Positions 47,033 through 58,100 of a stretch of 64,000 nucleotides of DNA are shown piece by piece (position 1 is the stretch's first letter; each line of letters opens with the position of its first letter). A program made the translations under genes and the position numbers. The notes below the pieces were generated by a model that was not told where the DNA came from, did no database searches, and worked only from the letters and a program-made list of their open reading frames with translations. The stretch comes from Plotosus lineatus (lineage: Eukaryota > Chordata > Actinopteri > Siluriformes > Plotosidae): contig CM045733.1 in NCBI GenBank assembly GCA_024760905.1, forward strand, positions 64,706,001 through 64,770,000. Direction: 5' to 3'.

Positions 47033-47329
47033 TTAATCAATCCTGTATTCTCATGAGTCCCCCCTGGGGTTCCAAGGCGGGTGTTGAGATAATAAACAGC
47101 AGATTTGACATTATGTACCATGTCTTCATCAATTTTAGCCTGATGGGGACCTTGAAATACATCTGTTATTGACATTAGTGGCATTATCACGGCAATTTGC
47201 TGAGGCAATAGCTGGTTCTATTCCTTTCAAGAATGCACGACTGCATGTCAGCAGCAAATATCAACATCTACTACGAATGTGTTAAAGGCCTTTAAATAAA
47301 AGAACATTGCAACAACGTTATCACGTTCA

Positions 47330-47827
47330 GTTCTCAGGAAGAACGTCTCGGTTCGAGTCCTGGGATTGGGGCGTTTCTGTGTGGAGTTTACATGTTTTTC
47401 CTGTGCTTGCATGGGTTTCCTCTGGGTACTCTGGTTTCCTCCCATAGTTAAAATAAAAACTTTCTCAATAGGCTGATTGGCGGTTTCAAATTATCCCTTG
47501 GGTTTGTGTCAGTATGAATGATTTTGGCCCTATGATGGCATGGCAAGCTGTTCAGGGTGTATTCTGCCCTCACACAGAGTTAGCTGAGATAGGCCCTAGC
47601 CTTCCCAAGATCCTAATTCGGATTACGCAGTTCAGAAAATAAACAGGTTGGTGATATTAATATTAGACTTTTGTCAAGAGTAGGCTGTATAGCTGTAAGC
47701 ATGCTTCTGCTTGGTGATGGCCTGGCGAGATGTCCAGGGTGTACTCTACCCTCTCCCAGAGTTGGCTGGGATGGGCGCCAGCCTCCCTGCAACTCTAATT
47801 AGGATTAAGCGGTTCAGAAAATGAATG
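47330..47827 (+). repeat. SINE-B followed by SINE-A 3' half
   Basis: 47330-47643 is a SINE-B lacking its first bases (GGTTCGAGTCCTGGG kept). 47668-47827 is the 3' half of a SINE-A (GACTTTTGTCAAGAGTAGGC to the GAATGA end). Confidence 0.78.
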
Positions 47828-47985
47828 ACAAAGGTCACGGTAGCATTTAAGGGGATTCAGAAATGAGGGTCAGTGAAGTATCCACAGCATCTCCACATCC
47901 CACTTTCTTGGCTCGAAGTGCTTGCTTATCACTAATAGCCATAAATCACCCTGCTGGGTGACACGAGAAATGTTGCCATTTATAG

Positions 47986-48039
<54 letters not shown>

Positions 48040-48337
48040 GTGTGCTACAAAAGCATTAATATTAGTGCTATCCAAGCATCATGGCTGGCATATATTATAA
48101 TCAAATACACTGAGACCCAAAAATTCAACTGGGAGCCTAAATTGGAGTCTGTGGTAAAATTGATTTATTGCTTTCAGATGGAAACATTGATGTAAGCAGA
48201 ATTATCTGCTTACACCTCTTTCATATATCAAACACTGTCCACACTCTGGAAGTTGATGCCCTGCATATTCTTATTTTCTGTTTTCTTGTCAGTGTTGTTT
48301 TGTTTACCCTATCGACACCCCCCCCCAGTCCAAACCC
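47828..48337. other. No recognisable gene; TC array
   Basis: TC run at 47992-48036. The rest is unique. Confidence 0.55.
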
Positions 48338-48343
48338 ATATAT

Positions 48344-48388
<45 letters not shown>

Positions 48389-48406
48389 TATATATATATA
48401 TATATG
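48338..48406. repeat. TA array before SINE-A
   Basis: TA units interrupted by AAATA and GAATA. A second, longer TA array follows the SINE at 48755-48902. Confidence 0.93.
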
Positions 48407-48411
48407 GGAGG

Positions 48412-48757
48412 TGGTGGCCTGGAGGTAAAGGGTGCTAGATCACTGATCCTAGGGTTGGGGGTTCGGGTCCCACTCTCCACAAGCTTGTCACTAGCCGTCC
48501 AGTGTAGCTAACAGTGTAGCTAACAGTGTAGCTAACAGTGTAGCCGTCCAGTGTAGCTAACAAAGGCCGGCTATGTCTCTCACTGTCTATGGGGAAAGGT
48601 TCATGTTAAAGAACCATTGCTGACTTTCGACAAGAGTAGTTGCAAAGCCGTCAGCATGTTTCTTCCCCTTGTGTTGTGTGGTTGTGTCAGGAAGGGCATC
48701 CAATGTAAAAACCTATGCCAAATCGAATATGCGAATCATTGATTCATCGTGTGTGTA
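48412..48757 (+). repeat. SINE-A with RTE-type tail and internal 12-bp repeats
   Basis: The head GGTGGCCTGGAGGTAAAGGG and B-box-like GGGGGTTCGGGTCCC are present. Between head and body CAGTGTAGCTAA is repeated (48500-48560). The end reads GTCAGGAAGGGCATCCAATG and GATTCATCGTG, then runs into a TA array. Confidence 0.85.
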
Positions 48758-48763
48758 TATATT

Positions 48764-48855
<92 letters not shown>

Positions 48856-48859
48856 GTAC

Positions 48860-48902
<43 letters not shown>
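48755..48902. repeat. TA array after SINE-A
   Basis: About 150 bp of TA with a TATGTACATATG-like interruption. It lies at the RTE-type tail of the SINE. Confidence 0.93.
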
Positions 48903-48905
<3 letters not shown>

Positions 48906-48924
48906 ACACATTTTTAAAAATACT

Positions 48925-48997
48925 TTAATTATCCTACAAGGTAAATTTTGACTCTGCATTTAACCTATCCAACATGAGCGCACACGTTAACAGTGAA

Positions 48998-49062
<65 letters not shown>

Positions 49063-49590
49063 AGAACAGTGGGCTGCTGCACATTGCACTGCCCAGTGAG
49101 CAGCTAGAGATTAGGTGCCTTGCTAAAGGGCACTTCAGTCATGAAGCTAGAGGAAACTAAGGTGCTGCACATTGCCCCAGTCACCACATATTTTTCCTAC
49201 TCGTTCAGGTATCGGGTAGGGGTGGCCTGGTGGTAACGGTGCTGGATCACTGATCCTAAGGTTGGGGATTCAAGCCCCACTCTCCACAGGTTGTCACTTT
49301 CCCCCCAGTGCAACTAACTGGATTATCAAAGGCCGGCCATGTCTCTCACTGTCTATTGCGTGAGGCTATAAAAGAACCATTGCTGACTTTCAACAAGAGT
49401 AGCCGTCAGCATGTTTCCATCCTGCAATGGCCTGGCGAGCTGTCCAGGGTATACTCTGCCCTCGCCCGGAGTCGGCTGGGATGGGTGCCAGCCTCCCCAC
49501 GACCTTAATTAGGATTAAGCGGTTACAGAAAATGAGGTCCAGGCATCGAATCAGCAACCTCTAGTCCCAAACCCGCTTTCCTAACCATTT
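48925..49590 (-). repeat. SINE-D, split by a SINE-A
   Basis: The complement ends in AATGCAGAGTCAAAATTTAC and contains TGCCCTTTAGCAAGGCACCT. Its tRNA-like head (GGCTAAATGGTTAGGAAAGC) lies at 49545-49590, beyond the nested SINE-A. An AC array of about 55 bp (49007-49060) lies in its body. A second copy is at 8835-9085. Confidence 0.68.
49213..49538 (+). repeat. SINE-A nested in SINE-D
   Basis: Full copy from GGGGTGGCCTGGTGGTAACG to GGTTACAGAAAATGAG. The flanks CAGGTATCG (left) and CAGGCATCG (right) look like a decayed duplication. The SINE-D head resumes afterwards. Confidence 0.83.
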
Positions 49591-49764
49591 AGCCATGGCT
49601 GAACATATTTAAATTAAATATCTAAAAATATAAAAACAGGGAAATGCATTTACATCAGACAAAAGCAATTAATTCTAATGCTTAATGACTAAATTAATTT
49701 CTTTATCATTCACCCCACATAATTTTCATTTCATCAATCCAATTTCCAAGCTGCTTCATCTATT

Positions 49765-50032
49765 ATTTGTGTCACAGGGAGGCTTGAACTCCTTCCAAGT
49801 GACTCGGGGTGAAGACAGGGTACACCCTGAACAGCACACCAGACCACACACAACCAAGCACATTCCCACCTAGGGGCAACTGACAACCACTCACAGTCAA
49901 ACTCACACTTCGGGGCATTAGAGAATATCCAATTAATATATTGTGCAAGTCTTTTGGACTGTGAAAGGAAACCAGAGTACTCCAGGGAAACCTACACAAG
50001 GTCAGGGAAAATATGCAAACGCTACACAGAAG
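49765..50032 (-). repeat. SINE-B, diverged
   Basis: Complement of the SINE-B body: GGGGCAACTG, GGACTGTGAAAGGAAACC and GCAAACGCTACACAGAAGC. The tail end is altered. Confidence 0.68.
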
Positions 50033-51249
50033 CACTTCCTAATATACTCGCAAATGGTATATAAGGCACAAAGCGCTGGCGTTTTCAATATTGTTGACTC
50101 TAAATCTGTGTTGAAAGAAATGTCTTAGTGATTTTTTCCATCTCTGCAGTGATATCAGGAAGTCTAGGTAGAATCCCAAAATAGCTTCTTCCTCCATACA
50201 AAGAATATAAAATAATGACTTATACACTATGCAGCAGAGTATAATGTAGTAGGTAATATAATGAGGTACACATTTAGCTGGAGATCCTAATGGTAAATTT
50301 AATAAGTGATGTGCAGTGTAGACAGTGTGATATTTCAGTTTGGGGATATACAATATGCACAGATACAGACTGGAGCAATATTTCATCATGTACTAAGTAC
50401 TTGTTTTCACGATTTCTCATAGCATTCCTTCTGTTCTTGCATTACATTCTGGCTATGAACTCTTTGACACTGGGATAAATGCCACTGTCTGCAACTGAAT
50501 TTACGTAATATTACTCCAAATAGCACACGTAGAACGAAAATATGCATGTTTGAGCCCACAGTGGTCAAACAAAAAGTGTTGAAAATGTATTAACAGGCCA
50601 TAATGTGCTGTGAAAAAATAAACAAAGAAGGTATTGGATGGTAATACAAAGTGAAGAAGCAAGCAGTGTTGAACAAAGAACAATTGACTCATTACACGTG
50701 TTCATTATGGTCCTCCCAGAACACATTCCCAGATACAGTATACTGCTTTTACTTTTAAGTTCGTACATACATATGTACATGTGGGGCAGATTTGAACGCT
50801 GTACTATAATGTCAGAAGAATGGTGTATTATGAGTAGACGTGCAGGAGACTATGTTCTACTCTATTTTGGACATACACTGAATATTTCCCAGCCTCTTGC
50901 CCTTTACCCTGGAAGAGAGAGTATGTTGATAAAGCCACTACTTTAAATCTCGGGAGGATCAGGACGAAGATTGTTTGGAGGAGAAACAGAAAAATAATTA
51001 AGAGCTGAAGATGAGTGGGGAATCATATGAAGATTGTTTGTGGAGAAATGACAAGAATGTTAATCTGTGACTATCATGTTTTTATATATAGAGTTCTTCA
51101 TGCGGTAAGACTGATCTGGTGAAAGGATACTGAAAAGGACAGAAAAAGCTTCTATCAAAGAAAAAGGAGAGGGAAAAAAAAAAACGAAAATAGCTTTAAA
51201 AGTATTTATCGCTGCTTGCTACCAGAGAGCTTGAAATCACAACCCAGTG
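50033..51249. other. Upstream region of seipin; promoter not resolved
   Basis: Mostly unique sequence. The phrase GAAGATTGTTTG with flanking GGAGAAA recurs at about 50973 and 51031. A TATATATA at 51095 lies 155 bp before the start codon but is not evidence of a promoter by itself. No divergent gene was found. Confidence 0.45.
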
Positions 51250-51497
51250 ATGGAGGAGTTGAAGACCGAGGGTCCTAGCATACACCAGCTGAATACAGAG
51301 ATTGAGGACCTCTTGCTCCAAATACACAACGTGATAACCGGACTGGGTGGAAGGATCAAACTGAGAGTCGTGCAGACTGCCAATGTTCTGTGTATGCTTC
51401 ACCTGCTGATATTTGTGGCCCTCTGTCTTTATGTCAGTTTTTATTATACTTTCATGCCCACCGCAAGCTTTATCAGTCCTGTGCACTTCTATTACAG
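51250..51497 (+). CDS. bscl2: Seipin exon 1 (coding part): N-terminus and TM1
   Basis: This exon encodes residues 1-82 and two bases of codon 83. The hydrophilic start MEELKTEGPS is followed by a possible amphipathic segment (residues 20-40), TM1 and the start of the lumenal domain. The donor is GTGAGA at 51498. A GTG lies immediately before the ATG and an in-frame stop lies 16 bases before it, so translation is unlikely to start upstream within this exon. Any 5' UTR exon could not be placed. Confidence 0.92.
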
Positions 51498-52085
51498 GTG
51501 AGAGTTTTAATGGGCATCATACAATTCAAATACTCCAATACTAGAGAACTTTATCTTGCATATGGTGTATTACTGCTGCATAAATGTAACTTTATATTTT
51601 TGGAATATACTATTATTATTGTTGGCGTTGTTGTTGTTGTTGTAATAGTAAATAGTATTAGTATATAGTTTTCTTCATTCATTCATTTTATGACCCACTT
51701 AATCTTACTTGGGTGGCAGAGAGGATGGAGCCCATCTCAGCCAACTCTGGGCAAGGGCAAAGTACAACCTGGACAGCGCGCAAGGCCAACGTAGGGCTAT
51801 ATAGCTTTAGTAAGTAGGAATTAGAAGTTCACAGATTTGGTTGTGGGTGCTGTCTTTTGGGAATTTTATATTTTATAATAAGTGGCAGCGTGGTTGCACA
51901 TTGGTTAGCACGTCTGCCTAACAGCAAGGAGGATCTGGGTCCAATTCCCTGGGTCTAGTATGCCTAGTGTGACATTTGCATGTTCTCCCATACTTGCGTT
52001 GGTTTCTTTCAGGTACTCCGGTTTTCTCCCACGGTCCAAAAACATGTGCAGGAAGCTGATGAGCTGTTCTAAATCACCCCGAGAT

Positions 52086-52148
<63 letters not shown>

Positions 52149-55100
52149 GGCCCTGAAATGGCCTGGTGAGCAGTTCAGGATATACCCTGCCCTCATTTAG
52201 AGTCAGTTGAGATAGGCACCAGCCTCCTCACAAACCTAATTAATATTAAACCGCTTAGAAAATTAATGAAAAAATGAATAATGATAGTATGTAATCCAGG
52301 CAGTGGTTTCCTGGTGGTAGGGTGCTGGAGTACTGATTCCAAGGTTGGGGGTTCAAGCCCCACTGTTAATGGTTGTCACTGCTTTCCCCCCAGTGCAGCA
52401 AACTGGGTTATCAAAGGCCAGTCATGTTTCTCACTATCTATGGTGAGAGATGGTAAAAGAACCATTGCTGACCTTTGGCAAGAGTAGACTTGCTTAGCTG
52501 TCAATGTGTTGATGGCCTGGTGAGCTGTCCAGGGGGCTGAAATGGGTGCCAGTCTCCCCGCAACCCTCATTAGGATTAACTGGTCCAGAAAATGAATGAA
52601 TATGTAATCCCTCTATGTATCTATTGATCGAATAACTGTAAACATGTTTTCCCTCTGCCTTCATCCAGACTTGGTTGAGGTGGGCACCAGCCTCCCCGCA
52701 ACCCTAATTAGGATGAAACGATTCAGAAAATTAATGATTAAAAAAAAAATGAATGAATAGATTCATCAAAAGAATGAATAGAAAAAAGATTGATTCCTGA
52801 TTATCCCAATGAAAACTATCAAACCTCAATTAAAAAGTCCATGTGGAAGGACACTGTCCGATTTCAGGACGGTCCCACTATGTTTGAAACTAATGGCTGT
52901 TTAGGGATTTTCAGTACAGTGCGTGTGCACGTTGTTCTTGTGCTTGCTTGATATTTTTAATTCATTCATTTTCTGAACTGCTTAATCCTAATTAGGGTCG
53001 TGGGGAGACTGGGGCCCATCTCAGCCGACTCTGGGTGAGGGCAGAGTACACCCTGGACAGCTCACCAGGGCAGAAATACGCTGACGGCTATGCAGCTCCT
53101 CTTTACAAAAGTCAGCAATGGTGCTTTTACAGCCTCTCACCATAGACAGTGAGAGACATGGGCAGCCTATAATAACCCAGTTAGCTGCACTGGGGCGGAC
53201 AGTGACAACCCATTGAGAGTGGGGCTTCAACCCCCAACCACGGGATCAGTGATCCAGCACCTTTACCACCAGGCCACCACTGCGCTGCTGATATTTTTTA
53301 TACTAGTTGTTATGAAAAACAACCAATCATCTGCAAATCCTCCATAAATCTCCTCCTTGGTTTCCGGTTCTCCTCCAAAAGTGCACGCTTTGAACGTCTT
53401 TTCAGATATTGAAAACACATCCCCTAACGAGGCATTTTTTATAGCATCTTTTTATGTCCAATGTCCAATGTCCAGATCTAGGAACAATTTAGGCAGCACG
53501 GTGGCGTAGTTATTAGCACGTCCACCTCATAGCAAGAAGACCTGGGTTTGATTCCAGGCCTGGGTGTTTCTGTGGGGAGTTTGCATGTTCTCCCCGTGGT
53601 TGTGTGGGTTCCTCCTGGTACTCCAGTTTCCTCCCACCGTCCAAAAAACATGTACAGTATGTTAATTGGCTGTTCCAAATTGCTTGTAGGTGTGAGTGAG
53701 TCCATATGTGGCCTGACGAACCATACGGTAGATCATTGTGATCACAGCAATGACAATCCCTGCATGAGCATCATTCAAGCTTCAGGGATCGACGTCCATT
53801 CCTCGTGATTGGATGTATACGTAGAAGTACAATTTGTACAAATAATCAGGACAAAACACATTAGCACACATTGCAACTGACTTTGACATATTCTGAATTA
53901 AACTGCAAGTAAACTAATCACATGTTGATTTCCTGCTCCAATCTTGCAATCTAATAGTTCTCCGAAAGATCTCCATGTCAGGTAATATTGCATTGACCAT
54001 CTACTAGTATGTCCAACTGCAGCGCAGTGGTTAGCATATCCGCCTCACAGCAAGAAGGCCTGGGTATGATTCCCAGTGTTTGATTCTGGCCCTACCGAAG
54101 ACAAAATCTAAAAATATCTGACAAATATTTATTCTCTACTTTTCCTGTTTTTTTCTCTCTTTAAATTAAGAAACAAAAATCAAGGTCTGAAATATGGCTG
54201 CTGTAATGTACTGACACTGGAGACGCCTTAACATTGCAAAAATAAACATATTTTCACAAGATGTCTCAGAAGGTCTCACGGAGACCTTCAGAATATCACT
54301 GGCGCACATTTAAATCCGATTATAGAGCATTCTCGCGATATGATTTCTGGTATCTTCTTCTTTTACTTTCGGCTGTTCCCTTCAAGGGTCGCCACAACAA
54401 ATCATCCGCCTCCATCTCACCCTGTCCTCTGCATCTTCTTTTCTGACTCCCAAAGACCTTCATGTCTTCCTTCACCACATCCATAAATCTCTTCTTTGGT
54501 CTTCCTCGAGGCCTTCTGCCTGGTAGTTCCAACCTCAGCATCCTACTGCCAATATACTCACTATCCCTCCTCTGTACATGTCCAAACCATCTCAATCTAG
54601 CCTCTCTGACTTTGTCTCCAAAACATCTTACATGGGCTGTCCCTCTGATATACTCATTTCTGATCCTATCCATCCTCGTTACTCCCAGAGAGAACCTCAA
54701 CATTTTCATCTCTGCTACCTCCAGCTCTGCCTCCTGTCTTTTCCTCAGCGCCACTGTTTCTAAGCCATACAACATCGCTGGCCTCACCACCGTCTTGTAC
54801 ACTTTTCCCTTCATTCTTGCTGACACTCTCCTATCGCACATCACACTGGACACTTTTCTCCAACCATTCCAGCCTGCCTGCACGCGCTTCTTCACCTCTT
54901 TTCCATACTCTCCATTGCTCTGGATTGTTGAGCCTAAGTACTTAAAATCCCCCACCTTCGTTATCTCTGCTCCCTGTAACATCACCGTTCCTCCTGGGTC
55001 CTTCTCATTCACACACATGTATTCTGATTTTCTGAGGCTAACCTTCATTCCTCTCCTTTCCAGGGCATACCTCCACCTCTCTAGATTTTCCTGCACTTGT

Positions 55101-58100
55101 TGATATGATTTCTGGTATAAATATTCCTATAGAAACAGTATTTAAATGAACTGAACTGCAATTATAGCTTTAACACCTTCTGGCCAAATTTAGTATTCAA
55201 CAACACTGTGCTTCAAGTACTGTTTGGTCCCAAATCACCCTAATGAGTGTTTGATTTCCAGAACAACAGACTTCGACTCTGTGTGCGCCTTTCCTGTGGC
55301 CAACATATCACTGCAAAGGAACGGAAAGAAGCAGGTAACCTTGTATTATTGTAGTCTTGTAGTTTTCGCAGCTAACACACAAGGTTCAGCAACATTATTG
55401 TGACGTTGAATTAACTCTGGGTTTACACTGGGGCCCGATGTCCACGACCTCCATGCTTTGATAGAATCATGATGAGCATCGGGGGTTCGTGGAATTGAAT
55501 CATAATAATCATGAAGGAACTTGGTGGAACCATGGTGCCTGTCAAAAATTTGGCCATGATTATCCTGCAATATTACGATTTGGCGCCATTTGTGATAGAA
55601 CGTAGAAAGTGCGGAAGAGCGTGGTGTCGCTTAACAGACCTTCACAGATGATGCGCCATTGGAGGGGATCTTGATGAATTTGGCAAAATGATTCCTTCAC
55701 GTTTCAATCCTGCTTGTGAGCATTCTCGTTTATATTCCCTGATTGTGCTCCAAAGTCAGAGAGGCTAGATTGAGATGGTTTGGACATGTACAGAGGAGGG
55801 ATAGTAAGTATATTGGTAATAGGATGCTGAGGCTGGAACTACCAGGCAGAAGGCCTAGAGGAAGACCAAAGAGACGATTCATGGATGTGGTGAAGGAGGA
55901 CATGAAGGTAGTTGGTGTAAGAGAAGAAGATGTAAAGGATAGGGTGAGATGGAGGCAGATGATTCGCTGTGGCGACCCCTGAAGGGAAAAGCCGAAAGGA
56001 AAAGAAGAAGATTGTGCTCCACGTGTGTTCATAAATTGTGCGGCTCTGCAATTTTTTTTAAATCATGGAAATCGTGGCTCCCTAGAGTAAGGACATCATT
56101 TGGTTGCTTGCACAAAACATTATGTAAACATAGTGACAAGGATAAATTAAGAGCATGTACATGACCTTTATGTACAATGTTTTTGTGGCAAATTGTCATA
56201 CACATCCAGTCCACCAGTACAGCGCCATCTAGTCAGGGACAAAGTCTGAGGTTTCCTTTTCATTGACACTGACAACGTTTTTAAGACATTTGATAAAAGG
56301 TCTACTCGTAACATTTTAACAATATTTTTGGTTGTCCAAAAATAATATTATCACAACTAGCCTGCAATGCTGAAGCTACATTGTTAAAACGTGAATTATT
56401 ACTGACTTGTGGATATTCAGGATCCGCAAAAAAAAAACAACATCTCCCTGTGCATGATTACAACATGGAGATGCCAGGTTTTGAATCCAGGTTGATGCAC
56501 ACAGCCATCCACAGTCGTGGCGAGTCCATGGGAGCTGATTGGCCAAGCACTTGTGGGCGGGAGGCATGGCATATGTTCATCTCATTCTCAACGCAATCAC
56601 TGGCTAATCATGGGCATCTGTAAGTGTCTGCATACAAGGGAAGAGATCGCGCTTGCCCTCTTGGTTTTTTAGGCTAACCCACGGTTGTGATTGTGTAATA
56701 AGGACTTTATGGTTAAATATAAAATGAATACAGTATTACACCCTCTTCAGACCTTTCATACTCTTTTGGACTTATTATAGGTGTTGACACCTGGTCGGGC
56801 CTATCAGATCACACTGGACCTGGAAATGCCAGAGTCGCCAACCAATATGGAACTGGGAATGTTTCTGGTGAAGATGTCATGTTACTCGCATGATGGACAG
56901 ACTGCTGATGCTTCAGTGCACACTGTGTGTTTACATACATACACAAGAACATGTTCAACCTTCTTAACCTTCCATCTGTTTGTTTTACAATTGTTATTAC
57001 AGTACCAAACGTTTAGTGTTTTGCTGAAGGATATTTTTTCTGTGTACTTTAGTCAATGCTTCACTATCGCTCCTACCTACTGCAGACTCTGGAGACTCTG
57101 ATATTGTTTCCTTTGATGCTGATGGGACTAATTGAGCAGAAGCAGCATATCCTGGTTGAGCTTTACTCTTCGTATGTAGACAGCTCAGTGAGTATTAATC
57201 TGAACTCAGATGTAGTTAGATGGTAATTCATGGTTGTTTCGGACTACGGTACACAATACCGTATAGTCATTTTTTTTAATGTAGTGGAACCAACTTACGA
57301 AAGCCCAAACAAACGAAAAATCCAGGTTACGAAAAACATTTTCCAAAAATTTTTGTCTCTGGAGACGAAACAAGTTCACCTTATAAAAACACCATCTCAA
57401 AAATTCAAGCAATGCACGAGTTGCTCTCCCACTGACTACGTAAATAGACAGGAGGCATAAAATTTCAAGAGAAATAAATAAAATTAGCATTCCCCTTTCT
57501 CTTGTTCACATAACCCCCACCACCACCACCACCACTATAGGGACTGAAGACACCTAGTGATGTGATTCAGGTGTCATTTTGTCCAATTCTTCAAAGTTCA
57601 TTCCAAAATTCCCAGTCTTTATTGCGGATATATCAGGACTGCAGTCAAATGAGTCCAGCTTCTGCACACCATCTTCTACCACCACCTTGCCTTTTTAATG
57701 GGTATAGTTTTGCATTGTCTGTTTTGAAATATACATGGATGTTCCTGTAAAATATGCTGCTCACTAATTGTAATGTGTATTTCTGCATTAATGCTAACGC
57801 TACAGAAGTTATTTACATTTCCTAAGAACTCTGACCTGACCTCATACCAGAGCAGACCCTGTCTTTTAGTGTTGCTGTTCATGACAGTCATTAATGTGCT
57901 TGGTCCATGCACAAAGCATCCATTTTCCACAGCAACTATGGTATCTATGGACGTAGCTCTGTATCATAGTGCCAAGGTTTGCCAAAGTTATCTCAAGCCC
58001 ATGTGGTTAAATCAGGTAGAGATGAATGATGGTTCTGGATGCAGTAATGCTGGGGGATCAGAGGTCGCAGGTGTTCACCTTCAGCTTCAATCATTCATTG

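Larger units (their letters stand above)
51498..55261 (+). other. bscl2: Seipin intron 1 (3.76 kb)
   Basis: The intron carries a TTG-rich run, SINE fragments on both strands (51673-53288), two SINE-B heads (53491, 54010) and an inverted RTE copy with a 17-bp target-site duplication (54337-55118). I see no further exon in it. Confidence 0.85.
55335..56780 (+). other. bscl2: Seipin intron 2 (1.45 kb)
   Basis: It holds a short RTE tail at 55753-56009 flanked by 12-bp duplications, and an old SINE-like sequence around 56460-56670. The rest (55335-55740, 56022-56400) shows no recognisable gene or repeat. Confidence 0.8.

Noticed and set aside
50033..51249. Divergent GNG3 gene next to seipin
   Set aside because: No frame resembling a G-protein gamma subunit was seen on the minus strand.
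54462..55103. 213-codon plus-strand frame
   Set aside because: It is the antisense of an RTE polymerase. The 255-codon frame at 58895-59662 is the same artefact.
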